A stretch of 64,000 nucleotides of DNA from positions 326,329-390,328 of the forward strand of contig NZ_JAUSWB010000005.1 in assembly GCF_030814955.1 (NCBI RefSeq), read 5' to 3'. Below the pieces are notes generated by a model, which was not told where the DNA came from, did no database searches, and saw only the letters and a list, made by a program, of their open reading frames with translations. This document shows positions 9,200 through 17,242 of this stretch, one piece after another. The stretch's first letter is position 1. Each line of letters begins with the position of its first letter. The position numbers and the translations under genes were made by a program. The DNA is from Planomicrobium stackebrandtii. Lineage in GTDB: Bacteria; Bacillota; Bacilli; Bacillales_A; Planococcaceae.

Positions 9200-9228
9200 T
9201 TGAAACTGAGAGGTATTTGTCATATGAT
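9200..9228 (+). promoter_or_regulatory. Predicted SigA promoter
   Basis: TTGAAA (9200-9205), a 17-bp spacer and TATGAT (9223-9228), 67 bp upstream of the FMN reductase start. Both hexamers are close to consensus. Confidence 0.6.
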
Positions 9229-9294
9229 AAAGGGGCATCAAGGAGTGAAAGTTCGTAATCGAAGAAGGATCACAATTTGAGGAGGAATTTATCT

Positions 9295-9857
9295 ATGACA
9301 AAAATCGGTATCATCACAGGAACACACGTCCTGGACGCAACAGCGTGCAGGTTGCAGAATGGGTTAAGAGCATCGCAGACAAGCGCGGAGATGCGGAATA
9401 TGAAATCGTGGATTTGGCGGATTACAATTTGCCGATGTATGCAGAGCCAATATCAGCTGCATATAGCCAGGATTACAAAACCCCTGAAGCGATTCCATGG
9501 TCTCAAAAAATTGCAGAACTAGATGGCTATGTCTTCGTTTGTCCGGAATATAATCATGGCGTAACGTCAGCGTTGAAAAATGCCATCGATTATTTGTATG
9601 TAGAGTGGAACAACAAAGCAGCAGGCATTGTCAGCTATGGTTCTTCGGGCGGCGTCCGTGCAGCTGAATCGCTGCGCATCATTTTAGCGGAGCTGCAGGT
9701 AGCTTCTGTCCGAGCCCATCCGGCAATGTCTTTGTTCACTGATTTTGTTAAGATGAGTGAATTCAAACCGGCAGATGTCCATGAAGGTTCGGTTACAACA
9801 TTGCTCGATCAGGTCAACGCCTGGACCAATGCATTTGAACCTTTGCGGAATAAATAA
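9295..9857 (+). pseudogene. NADPH-dependent FMN reductase/azoreductase, frameshifted near codon 10
   Basis: The gene opens with a good GGAGGAA site and MTKIGIITGT, then loses frame. From about 9324 the +1 frame reads TRPGRNSVQVAEWVKSIADK and continues to the stop at 9857 with the full flavodoxin-like reductase sequence (PEYNHGVTSALKNAIDYL, VSYGSSGG). One missing base near 9321-9323 (GGA-A?C-ACA) explains it. The intact paralog at 13925 reads GSTREGRL at the same place. The 563-bp length is one short of a whole number of codons. It is either a recent pseudogene or a sequencing error. The intact form would reduce FMN, azo dyes or quinones. Confidence 0.85.
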
Positions 9858-9882
9858 AAAATCTTACAGTACAATCAATACC

Positions 9883-9914
9883 AAGAGCAGTCCGTTTTTC
9901 GGATTGCTCTTTTT
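9883..9914 (+). terminator. Terminator after FMN reductase pseudogene
   Basis: AAGAGCAGTCCG, a 4-nt loop, then CGGATTGCTCTTTTT. The stem is 12 bp with one G-U pair, followed by a T-run. Confidence 0.8.
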
Positions 9915-9962
9915 GCGTTGAAGATCTTTTGGGGTCAATAAATTATCTTGAATCGAAAATAG

Positions 9963-10011
9963 TTGACAATAGACCGACTGGGTGTATATTTGAATTAAGC
10001 AATATTCAAAT
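9963..10011 (+). promoter_or_regulatory. Promoter of the SulP-ArsR unit with overlapping inverted-repeat operator
   Basis: TTGACA (9963-9968), a 16-bp spacer and TATATT (9985-9990) form a good SigA promoter. An inverted repeat ATTTGAAT (9988-9995) and ATTCAAAT (10004-10011) overlaps the -10 and the likely start. This AT-rich TTCAAAT dyad resembles ArsR/SmtB-family operators, and the second gene of the unit encodes such a regulator. Autoregulation is inferred. Confidence 0.6.
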
Positions 10012-10050
10012 AATCAGATATACTATAAAAAGAAAAAGAAGGTCTTTATT

Positions 10051-11817
10051 ATGAAGAAGAAGCCGTTTCTCACTGGAAGATACGCAGGTTATTCATTCCA
10101 AAGCTTCAAAAAGGACCTTCTCTCAGGTTTGGTTGTCGGCGTTATCGCCATTCCTTTAGGGATGGCTTTTGCCATCGCTTCCGGAGTAAATCCGGAGTAC
10201 GGAATCTATACCACCATCATTGCCGGTATTCTCATTTCGATTTTCGGTGGATCCAAATTTCAAATTGGCGGTCCTACAGGAGCCTTTATCCCGGTCTTGT
10301 TTGCCATAGTCATCGCTTACGGGTACGAAAGCTTGCTGCTGGCAGGATTTATGGCCGGTGTCATCATGCTCTTTATGGGGATTTTCAAACTCGGTTCATT
10401 GATAAAATATATCCCGCGTCCGGTAACGATCGGCTTTACGTCTGGAATAGCTGTCATCATTTTTGTGGGGCAGGTAGCAAATTTTTTAGGATTGACCGGT
10501 GTAGAAAAACACGAATCCTTCTTGCCGAATGTTAAAGAAATCTTCCTCCATATCCAAACTGTCAATCTATATAGTGTCTTAACCGCTGTTGTCTGCCTGA
10601 TTACAGTTATTGTAACTCCAAAGATTATTCCCAAAGTTCCCGGACCTTTAATCGGTTTACTCGTTTCCACTGTCGTTGCGAGTGTTTTTTTTCCTGCTGA
10701 AGTTGCAACGATCGGTTCTACTTTTGGGGAAATTTCAAATGCTCTTCCACAATTTCATGTTCCCGAAATTACTTTTGAGCGCCTCCAACTGCTGATTGGC
10801 CCAGCATTTGTCATTGCTATGCTGGGTGGGATTGAGTCTTTGCTCTCTGCCGTTGTTGCTGACGGCATGACAGGCAGTAAGCACAACAGCAATCGTGAAC
10901 TGGTTGGCCAGGGCATTGCGAATATGGTTACTCCTTTGTTCGGCGGAATTCCTGCTACCGGCGCCATCGCCCGAACAGCAACCAATATAAAAAACGGGGC
11001 AGTGTCTCCGTTTTCAGGGATAATCCATGGGGTGGTTGTTCTCCTGGTCCTTATTCTATTTGCCCCTTATGCCTCAGTGATTCCATTGGCGAGCATGGCG
11101 CCCGTCTTAATGATCGTCGCTTGGAATATGAGCGAAAGGCATGTGTTTGTCGCCCTGTTAAAAACAAAAACAGCAGATTCGCTGGTTTTGGCTGCCACTT
11201 TTCTGTTGACCGTTTTTGTCAGTTTGACTGTCGCTGTGGAAGTCGGGCTCCTATTTGCTGTCATTTTGTTCACCAAACAAATGAGTGAGTTGCTGGTAAC
11301 AGCAAAAGCGCTGCCCGACCCAGACCACAAAGATGAAAAAATGGGGACGCATATGGTGACAGATATTCACGATTGCCCGCAAATAAGCATATACAATATA
11401 GAAGGGCCTTTGTTTTTTGGTTCAGCCCAGGCTTTTGAGCAATCCATTATGAATACCATCAATTACAAACCGAATGTACTGATGCTCAGAATGGGCAAAG
11501 TGCCTTTTATGGACACAACAGGTGAATCGTATTTGTCCAGCATCATCACAGATTTTTCAAAGCAGGGCACTGTTTTAATCTCTGGCATGAAACCCCATCC
11601 GATATCGGTAATGAAAAAAACCGGATTGTATGCCTATACTGGAGAAGAGCATTTCTTTGAGCATACCGGCGAAGCTATCAACTTTTCCTTGGGCAAGCTC
11701 GACAAAACCAAATGCTTGGGCTGCCAGCATTTTGCTTTCAAGGAATGTACGGCTCTTTCAGCTGGACTGGAATTCGTAAAAACGGCAACCGACAAAAAAG
11801 CGAACAATTTAAAATAG
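10051..11817 (+). CDS. SulP family anion transporter with STAS domain
   Basis: 588 residues. The SulP signature region is near the N-terminus (GLVVGVIAIPLGMAFAIASG), followed by about 11 membrane helices to residue 420. A cytoplasmic STAS domain spans about 440-545 (FMDTTGESYLSSI). These carriers move sulfate, bicarbonate or other anions. The C-terminus is unusual: Cys555, Cys558 and Cys566 form a CxxC-x7-C cluster with His560, after the STAS domain. Together with the ArsR-type regulator encoded 21 bp downstream, this suggests metal- or thiol-sensitive control. The exact anion cannot be told from sequence. Confidence 0.9.
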   Translation: MKKKPFLTGRYAGYSFQSFKKDLLSGLVVGVIAIPLGMAFAIASGVNPEYGIYTTIIAGILISIFGGSKFQIGGPTGAFIPVLFAIVIAYGYESLLLAGFMAGVIMLFMGIFKLGSLIKYIPRPVTIGFTSGIAVIIFVGQVANFLGLTGVEKHESFLPNVKEIFLHIQTVNLYSVLTAVVCLITVIVTPKIIPKVPGPLIGLLVSTVVASVFFPAEVATIGSTFGEISNALPQFHVPEITFERLQLLIGPAFVIAMLGGIESLLSAVVADGMTGSKHNSNRELVGQGIANMVTPLFGGIPATGAIARTATNIKNGAVSPFSGIIHGVVVLLVLILFAPYASVIPLASMAPVLMIVAWNMSERHVFVALLKTKTADSLVLAATFLLTVFVSLTVAVEVGLLFAVILFTKQMSELLVTAKALPDPDHKDEKMGTHMVTDIHDCPQISIYNIEGPLFFGSAQAFEQSIMNTINYKPNVLMLRMGKVPFMDTTGESYLSSIITDFSKQGTVLISGMKPHPISVMKKTGLYAYTGEEHFFEHTGEAINFSLGKLDKTKCLGCQHFAFKECTALSAGLEFVKTATDKKANNLK

Positions 11818-11838
11818 CTATAGAAGGGAAGAGACGGC

Positions 11839-12177
11839 TTGGATATGGAAATGCAGCGGTTTAAATCTGAATTTTTTAAGGCTCTGGCTCATCCACTTCG
11901 GATTCGCATTCTGGAAATATTAGCTGAAGGCGATAAAAGTGTGAATGAAATCCAGCTATTAGCTGAAAGTGAAGGATCGGCCGTATCACAGCAGCTGACG
12001 GTTTTAAAAGCGAAAAATATTGTCACCGGCACAAAAGAAGGAAATCGCGTCATTTATTCGTTGCGGGACCCGATGATCACGGAACTATTGGATGTGGCTA
12101 AAAGGATCTTCAACAACCAGCTGTCGGAAACGATTACGATTTTGGATCGGCTCAAGTATACGGATAAAGAAGAGTAG
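11839..12177 (+). CDS. ArsR family winged-helix regulator
   Basis: 112 residues, beginning with a TTG; an ATG two codons later is an alternative. The ArsR fold is clear: FFKALAHPLRIRILEIL, then the recognition helix region SAVSQQLTVLKAKNIV and the wing GTKEGNRVIYSL. No CxC metal-binding motif is seen in the alpha3 region and the protein has no Cys at all, so classic As/Cd thiol sensing is unlikely. It probably represses the upstream SulP gene through the dyad at 9988-10011. A terminator follows. Confidence 0.85.
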   Translation: MDMEMQRFKSEFFKALAHPLRIRILEILAEGDKSVNEIQLLAESEGSAVSQQLTVLKAKNIVTGTKEGNRVIYSLRDPMITELLDVAKRIFNNQLSETITILDRLKYTDKEE

Positions 12178-12197
12178 ACTTTAATGGAAACACTGAG

Positions 12198-12229
12198 GAA
12201 TGGAGAGATTGATATCCATTCTTTTTTTA
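12198..12229 (+). terminator. Terminator after arsR-like gene
   Basis: GAATGGA (12198-12204) pairs with TCCATTC (12215-12221) across a 10-nt loop and is followed by a run of T. Confidence 0.7.
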
Positions 12230-12293
12230 TACAAAAAAAAAGGTGTGGCAACGGCTGTACTCAGCAGACCCAGAGATAACTCAGTTCAGATGG

Positions 12294-12340
12294 TTGACGT
12301 TTAAAAAATCACATGTTATGATTATCTCGAATTAAAGATA
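12294..12340 (+). promoter_or_regulatory. Promoter and MhqR-type operator of the MarR gene
   Basis: TTGACG (12294-12299), a 17-bp spacer and TATGAT (12317-12322). The -10 is directly followed by TATCTCG-AATT-AAAGATA (12323-12340). The left half-site matches exactly, and the right half matches with two changes, the palindrome at 12821-12838. The position is ideal for autorepression. Confidence 0.75.
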
Positions 12341-12370
12341 TATTAATTCAAGGTAAATGAGGTGAACCGA

Positions 12371-12805
12371 ATGGAAGTGCCGAATCTTAACTTGAAAGCA
12401 TTGACTGTACTGGTTCGAGCCACAGACGCTCTTCACGAACTGATTAAAAAGGATGTCGCGCAATACGGGCTGAACCCGACCGAGTTTTCGGTGCTGGAAT
12501 TGCTGTACCATCGGGGAAGGCAGCCGATTCAATCCATCGGCAAAAAAGTTCTGATTGCCAGCAGCAGCATCACTTATGTGGTCGATAAACTGGAAGCGAA
12601 AAATTACGTCGAACGAAAAGCATGCCCGGAAGACCGTCGCGTGACTTTTGCGGAACTGACATCTGAAGGCCAGCAATTGATGGAAACGATTTTTCCGAAG
12701 CACGAACAAGCCGTCAATAATGTATTTCAAGGAATTAAGCAGCAGGAACTGGAAGAAATGATCTGCACCGTCAAAAAGATAGGTTGCCGATCACAAAATG
12801 CTTAA
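12371..12805 (+). CDS. MarR family repressor, MhqR-like
   Basis: 144 residues. MarR winged-helix features include LNPTEFSVLELLYHRGRQPI, the recognition helix IASSSITYVVDKLEAKNYV and the wing RKACPEDRRVTFAELT. The start at 12371 has GAGGTG 6 nt upstream. B. subtilis MhqR represses quinone-responsive dioxygenase and azoreductase genes through TATCTCG-type palindromes. Here the same palindrome occurs before this gene and before the dioxygenase gene that follows. A single Cys lies next to the wing. The quinone/electrophile-response role is inferred from context. Confidence 0.85.
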   Translation: MEVPNLNLKALTVLVRATDALHELIKKDVAQYGLNPTEFSVLELLYHRGRQPIQSIGKKVLIASSSITYVVDKLEAKNYVERKACPEDRRVTFAELTSEGQQLMETIFPKHEQAVNNVFQGIKQQELEEMICTVKKIGCRSQNA

Positions 12806-12820
12806 ATTTTTTTAATCCTA

Positions 12821-12838
12821 TATCTCGGATTCGAGATA
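12821..12838 (+). promoter_or_regulatory. MhqR-type operator upstream of the dioxygenase gene
   Basis: A perfect dyad, TATCTCG-GATT-CGAGATA, 38 bp before the dioxygenase start and overlapping the probable promoter. It is the best match to the site in front of the MarR gene. Confidence 0.75.
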
Positions 12839-12875
12839 ATAACCATACTTATACCAAAAATGAGGAGAGATACTT

Positions 12876-13859
12876 ATGAACGAATTAAAAGGAATGCACC
12901 ACGTAACCGCAATCACGAGCAGCGCTGAAAAAAACTACGAGTTTTTCACTTATGTACTGGGCATGCGCCTGGTCAAAAAAACCGTTAACCAGGATGATAT
13001 CCAAACCTATCATTTATTTTTTGCGGATGACAAGGGTTCGGCGGGGACCGACATGACGTTCTTCGATTTCCCGAACATCCCGAAAGGCACCCACGGCACA
13101 AATGAAATCTACAAAACAGCATTCCGTGTCCCGACGGATGAAGCCTTGTCTTACTGGATCAAGCGCTTTGACAAATACGAAGTGAAGCATAAAGGCATCC
13201 AGGACGTATTCGGCAAGAAAACCTTATCATTCGTCGATTTCGACGATCAGCAGTACATGTTGATATCGGATGAAAACAACGAAGGCGTAGCATCCGGGAC
13301 GCCATGGCAGAATGGACCGGTTCCACTGGAGTTCGCTATCACAGGCCTTGGCCCTATCCATATCCGCATCGCGGAATTCGAATCATTCAAAGAAGTATTG
13401 GAAAAAGCCATGCTCATGCGCCAAGTCGCAAAAGAAGGATCTTTTTACCTGTTTGAAGTGGGCGAAGGCGGAAACGGAGCGCAAGTGATTGTCGAGCACA
13501 ACAAATTGCTGCCATCAGGGCGCCAGGGCTTTGGCACCGTCCACCACGCAGCCTTCCGGGTAGCGGATACGAGCGTATTGCAGGAGTGGATCGACCGCAT
13601 GCAAAATCTTGGATTCAATACGTCCGGCTACGTCGACCGCTTTTTCTTTGAGTCGTTGTATGTGCGGGTAGCACAAGGCATCCTGTTCGAATGGGCAACA
13701 GACGGACCTGGCTTTATGGGCGATGAGCCTTACGAAACAGTTGGAGAAAAATTGTCATTGCCGCCATTTTTGGAATCTAAACGCGGCCAAATCGAGAAAT
13801 TAGTGCGTCCGATTGACACCGTGCGCAGCACACGCACCATCGAAAAAGAATATCTGTAA
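12876..13859 (+). CDS. Ring-cleaving dioxygenase, VOC superfamily (MhqA/MhqO-type)
   Basis: 327 residues with two vicinal-oxygen-chelate modules. The first starts at MHHVTAITSSAEKNYEFFTYVLGMRLVKKTVNQDD; the second includes GFGTVHHAAFRVADTSVLQEW near residue 215. The His residues at the start of each module and the acidic residue in the last strand (LFEWATDGPGF) fit a metal-dependent extradiol dioxygenase or glyoxalase fold. Bacillus homologues open hydroquinone or catechol rings and are derepressed by MhqR on quinone stress. A strong GGAGAG site precedes the ATG. It forms a transcript with the following FMN reductase (about 65 bp spacing). Confidence 0.88.
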   Translation: MNELKGMHHVTAITSSAEKNYEFFTYVLGMRLVKKTVNQDDIQTYHLFFADDKGSAGTDMTFFDFPNIPKGTHGTNEIYKTAFRVPTDEALSYWIKRFDKYEVKHKGIQDVFGKKTLSFVDFDDQQYMLISDENNEGVASGTPWQNGPVPLEFAITGLGPIHIRIAEFESFKEVLEKAMLMRQVAKEGSFYLFEVGEGGNGAQVIVEHNKLLPSGRQGFGTVHHAAFRVADTSVLQEWIDRMQNLGFNTSGYVDRFFFESLYVRVAQGILFEWATDGPGFMGDEPYETVGEKLSLPPFLESKRGQIEKLVRPIDTVRSTRTIEKEYL

Positions 13860-13924
13860 AAAGGGAGAAAAATATGAGCATATTCAGTAGAATTTTTGGA
13901 AAACAACAAGAGGAGGAAACACCC

Positions 13925-14467
13925 ATGACAAAGTTAAACATCGGCATCATCTTAGGTTCCACACGTGAAGGGCGCTTAAGCCCACAGGTCGGAAACTGGG
14001 TAAAAGAATTGGCAGACAAGCGCGGAGACGCGAACTATACAATCATCGACATCGCTGACTACAAATTGCCGCTGCTTGGCGAAAATGGCGGAGACGTATC
14101 CGGTGCAGCCGGCTGGTCTGAAGCAGTCGCAAAACAGGATGGCTTTGTCTTTATCGCACAGGAGTACAACCACTCAATCACAGGATCATTGAAAAATGCC
14201 CTCGATTACCTGCGTGTGGAATGGAACAATAAAGCAGCCGGCATCGTATCTTATGGTTCAGTAGGCGGAGCACGTGCTGCAGAACATTTGCGCGGCATTT
14301 TAGGTGAATTGTCAGTGGCGGATGTACGCGTCCACCCGGCTTTGTCGCTGTTCACAGATTTTGAAAACGGAGCCGAACTAAAAGCGGCACCAGTCCAGGC
14401 AGATTCTGTCAATCAAATGCTGGATCAGGTCATCCCATGGTCAACCGCATTGAAAACAATCCGCTAA
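13925..14467 (+). CDS. NADPH-dependent FMN reductase / azoreductase-like
   Basis: 180 residues from the ATG at 13925, which has GGAGGAAA upstream. An in-frame ATG at 13874, also with a plausible site, would add 17 residues (MSIFSRIFGK...). The flavodoxin-like fold shows the phosphate loop GSTREGRL near 11-18, then PLLGENGG, QEYNHSITGSLKNALDYL and VSYGSVGGARAAE. It would reduce FMN, azo compounds or quinones with NADPH, complementing the dioxygenase in quinone detoxification. It is closely related to the frameshifted copy at 9295-9857. Confidence 0.88.
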   Translation: MTKLNIGIILGSTREGRLSPQVGNWVKELADKRGDANYTIIDIADYKLPLLGENGGDVSGAAGWSEAVAKQDGFVFIAQEYNHSITGSLKNALDYLRVEWNNKAAGIVSYGSVGGARAAEHLRGILGELSVADVRVHPALSLFTDFENGAELKAAPVQADSVNQMLDQVIPWSTALKTIR

Positions 14468-14488
14468 TCTAATTTTGCAGCCTAAATC

Positions 14489-14527
14489 ACAGAATGTGCA
14501 GGAAAGCCCGCACATTCTGTTTTTTTG
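14489..14527 (+). terminator. Terminator of the MhqR-type unit
   Basis: ACAGAATGTGC and GCACATTCTGT form a perfect 11-bp stem with a 10-nt loop, followed by a T-run. Confidence 0.9.
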
Positions 14528-14640
14528 GCTACAATAGAGATGTGCAGAGAGATACTTAAAGTAGTAGAATTTTTTTCCCTACTCTTACACTAGAAAAATC
14601 AATGCAAGTTTCAATTCCATCAGTAAAGGAGCAGATAAGC

Positions 14641-15246
14641 ATGATCTCAATTAATCCGGAACAAAACAAAGAACGGGACAACTATAAACTGCTGGTCGGC
14701 TCGATCATTCCGCGCCCCATCGCATTCGTAACGACTCAATCAGAGTCGGGCGTGGTCAACGGAGCGCCGTTCAGCTATTTCAACATCGTCTCCTCCAATC
14801 CGCCAATGGTCTCTCTGTCAATTCAGCGGCCGGCAGCGGAGCTGAAGGATACAGCTCGCAATATTTACGCGAATGGTGAGTTTGTGGTGCATGTTGTGGA
14901 CCGCGACAATGTCGGCAAGATCAATGAAACTGCGGCTTCTTTGCCACCCTCGGAAAGTGAAGTGGAAATGGCCGGCCTGACGCAGATTCCGAGTCTGCTC
15001 GTTTCGGTTCCTGGGGTTCAGGAATCGAAGATCCGCATGGAGTGCCGCTTAGTGGAATCTGTTGCACTGGGAGGCGACGGTCCAGGCAGTGATTTGTTTA
15101 TCGGACAAGTCGTCCAGTTTCATGTGGACGACAGTATTTACGAAAATGGCCGCATCGACCCGCGAGGATTGGATGCAGTGAGCCGGCTGGCAGGATCGAA
15201 CTATGCGGCTATTGGCGAAATCTTTTCGCTGGAGCGGCCGAAGTAG
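14641..15246 (+). CDS. Flavin reductase-like, FMN-binding split-barrel protein
   Basis: 201 residues. The DIM6/NTAB-type FMN-binding motif is visible: NYKLLVGSIIPRPIAFVTTQSESG, then NGAPFSYFNIVSSNPPMVSLSI and FVVHVVD. Family members reduce flavin or carry FMN for partner monooxygenases. The ATG at 14641 has AAAGGAGC at good spacing; a longer in-frame start at 14602 does not. It stands alone after a strong terminator. A related but distinct paralog occurs at 34179-34781. Confidence 0.85.
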   Translation: MISINPEQNKERDNYKLLVGSIIPRPIAFVTTQSESGVVNGAPFSYFNIVSSNPPMVSLSIQRPAAELKDTARNIYANGEFVVHVVDRDNVGKINETAASLPPSESEVEMAGLTQIPSLLVSVPGVQESKIRMECRLVESVALGGDGPGSDLFIGQVVQFHVDDSIYENGRIDPRGLDAVSRLAGSNYAAIGEIFSLERPK

Positions 15247-15552
15247 AAAAAGTCCGGGAAAACTAATTCAGTAAGCTTGCAAAAACTGAAGTACTAGCAC
15301 AGATATAGTTAAATTCAATATAGGCATGCGGATTGAAATTCATTTAAATCCGAAGTTGAACTACGAACAATAAAATGGCGATAGATAAAAATATCAAGAG
15401 TTATCGAAACAAAACTAAGTCACATCAATACAAATAAAAGGAAGATTTTGTTTGTTTTATTTAAAGAAATAGTGAAAATTTTATCCGCAGTAATAAACCC
15501 CGAACGAACCAGATAAAAAGTGGTTTGTTCGGGGTTTATTTTAAAACGTAAT
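15247..15552. other. Intergenic region with terminator, no gene seen
   Basis: No convincing ORF was found. It contains a short dyad, CGGATT/AATCCG at 15329-15352, and at its right end the strong hairpin 15494-15538. Confidence 0.4.
15494..15538. terminator. Long hairpin terminator
   Basis: TAAACCCCGAACGAACC (15494-15510) pairs with GGTTTGTTCGGGGTTTA (15522-15538): a 17-bp stem with one G-U pair and an 11-nt loop. It lies just downstream of the possible small minus-strand gene at 15553-15636 and may serve it. Confidence 0.8.
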
Positions 15553-15636
15553 TCAGGATTGTTGATTCTTCTGGTCCTGTTGCTTTTCTGCTTTTTTGTG
15601 CCCTTTAGTTCCATCGTTTTCATTCTGTTCTTTCAT
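15553..15636 (-). CDS. Possible 27-residue hydrophilic small protein
   Basis: An ATG with AAAGGTGA upstream opens a 27-codon frame rich in Lys, Gln, Glu and Asn (MKEQNENDGTKGHKKAEKQQ...), ending 15 bp before a strong terminator. The composition and the site-ORF-terminator order are those of a genuine small gene. I do not recognise the family. A GTG four codons upstream is another possible start. Without homologues the call is tentative. Confidence 0.35.
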   Translation of the reverse strand: MKEQNENDGTKGHKKAEKQQDQKNQQS

Positions 15637-15753
15637 ATGGTCTGTCACCTTTGGCGCTTTTCCAGTCTTTTCTCGAACTTCTAATCTAATGAATAAAAAT
15701 GAAAAAATCATTTAAACTGTTGTGCATCAATGGTTAATAAGGCGTTCCATGCA

Positions 15754-16065
15754 TTAGCGGAACCAGTATTCGTTCCGGGCAAAATGAGCGCTTACAGCCT
15801 CAGCAATTTCTTTCATTATTTCGGTTGCCGTTCCTGATTCCGTAAGGTTGATGGGTAAAATATGTGCGGATGGTTCTTTAGCGGGAGGATGTTCGATCAG
15901 CAGCACCTCATCATTCAGCATAATTTGTTCGTTTGCGGAGATGAGGTATATCGAATAGAGACCGGTCTCCTTAATCTTTTTCTTAACGCTGTACTTTTGA
16001 TTGAATCCGTTTAATCTCATGGCGTCAATCAATGTTTTTTCATCCTCTTCAAATACCGGAAGCAT
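15754..16065 (-). CDS. Hypothetical protein, 103 residues
   Basis: A soluble acidic protein beginning MLPVFEEDEKTLIDAMRLNG. No signal peptide or membrane segment is seen. Alternating hydrophobic residues (YSIYLISANEQIMLNDEVLLIEHPP region) suggest a small alpha/beta fold. The start at 16065 has AGAGGG six bases upstream; the ATG two codons earlier overlaps that site. I recognise no family. It lies alone between intergenic regions, with no informative neighbour. Confidence 0.6.
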   Translation of the reverse strand: MLPVFEEDEKTLIDAMRLNGFNQKYSVKKKIKETGLYSIYLISANEQIMLNDEVLLIEHPPAKEPSAHILPINLTESGTATEIMKEIAEAVSAHFARNEYWFR

Positions 16066-16308
16066 AGACATCCCTCTTCTATCTTTTTCAAAAGAGATTC
16101 CCCAATCTTCTCAACTTTAATCCTGGTTTTAGCATACGTAGCATTTTTTTAGAATTAGAGTGCAGGTGTCATTCATTGAAATCAGTTTACTTTGTATAAC
16201 TTAAAAGATCATAAAAAATGAAAAATAATTTTTGGAATAGGATTAGTTTAAAAAATAGCTGGGTATATGTAATTTGAACCTAAAAATTAGACGAAGGAGG
16301 AGTACATC

Positions 16309-16743
16309 TTGAATCATGTAAAAGCTCTTATTATCAAATTTGTTATGATTGCCGTTGTCCTTTTAGTTATTCTGACAGGAATTTATGATGTGGAGTTCAG
16401 TGATACGCTATTGATCAGCGTTGTTTTGACTTTGGTTGCTTATGTATTGGGGGATCTTCTGATTTTCCGTAAAACCGGAAATCGCTCAGACAATAATAGA
16501 GCGAATCATAATGAATCCGACCACACAAAACGCAATGCCATTGCGACAGTAGCCGATATTGTAACGGCCTTCTTGGTGATTTGGGTGATGGGTGAAGCCT
16601 TGTTTGCCGATACCGAGGACCTTATGCAAGCTGCGATTATCTCTGCATTGGTGATCGGTGCAGGAGAATGGTTCTTCCATAAGTACCTTGACCGCAATGT
16701 TTTCCCAGAGAAAAATGACCATACAACAACGACAACTCGTTGA
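16309..16743 (+). CDS. DUF2512 family membrane protein (YndM-like)
   Basis: 144 residues with four hydrophobic segments (about 7-25, 30-50, 72-92, 97-118). Between the second and third is a hydrophilic Asn/Asp/Arg-rich loop. The pattern DVEFSDTLLISVVLTLVAYVLGDLLI and GEWFFHKYLD is characteristic of DUF2512/YndM proteins of Bacilli, whose function is unknown. It starts with TTG behind an excellent GAAGGAGGAG site, and the next Met is inside the first helix, so TTG is well supported. A weak hairpin follows the stop. Confidence 0.8.
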   Translation: MNHVKALIIKFVMIAVVLLVILTGIYDVEFSDTLLISVVLTLVAYVLGDLLIFRKTGNRSDNNRANHNESDHTKRNAIATVADIVTAFLVIWVMGEALFADTEDLMQAAIISALVIGAGEWFFHKYLDRNVFPEKNDHTTTTTR

Positions 16744-16751
16744 TTCAAAAT

Positions 16752-16778
16752 AGGCCCTTAATCGGGGTCTTTTTTAAT
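16752..16778 (+). terminator. Weak terminator after DUF2512 gene
   Basis: GGCCC and GGGTC around a short loop, followed by six T. The stem is short, with a G-U pair. Confidence 0.5.
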
Positions 16779-16820
16779 GTGTTATTTTGATGGAAAAGAG
16801 GAACCGTTTTTGTTTCAATG

Positions 16821-16863
16821 AAAAAGCAGGAGAAGGCACAATTCGTGCCTTCTCCTGCTTTTT
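16821..16863. terminator. Perfect 19-bp stem terminator
   Basis: AAAAAGCAGGAGAAGGCAC (16821-16839) and its exact complement (16845-16863) flank a 5-nt loop, with A- and T-runs at both ends, so it can work in both directions. It backs up the weak hairpin just upstream. Confidence 0.9.
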
Positions 16864-17242
16864 GATATACAGACTCAATTAGCAAAACGCTGAAAACAAT
16901 TTTACGAAAAAAAGGGAGAAAATAATGATTGTTCGACCACTTTTAGAAGCTTGTAAAAGACTTCGAAGGCTAAACTGACTCTAAGCATGTCCTACAACAA
17001 TGAGTTTTTAACTATCCTTAGCTTTTTTCCAAAGCTGAAACCAATTCCTATATTGAATCGGATACCCGCGCCAGTTAGCCTTATTTTTTCTTCATTCATC
17101 CACAGTGTTTACTGAAGAAAAAATAGTTGGAAATCAATAAAAATATCATATTTATTGAAAAAACCTCTGTTATAATAGAATAAATTAGTATAAATATATC
17201 TATTTATTTGAAAAAAATTCTATATTTGCGGGAGATTATAAA
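16864..17242. other. Intergenic leader of the GGDEF-EAL gene, no gene seen
   Basis: No supportable ORF. The right half is very AT-rich, with a consensus -10 hexamer TATAAT at 17171-17176 but no well-placed -35. GGGAG before the ATG at 17243 is the ribosome site. No riboswitch was recognised. Confidence 0.4.

Noticed and set aside
15420..15623. 67-codon minus-strand frame
   Set aside because: It runs through the 15494-15538 terminator and lacks a ribosome site; the small frame at 15553-15636 is better supported.
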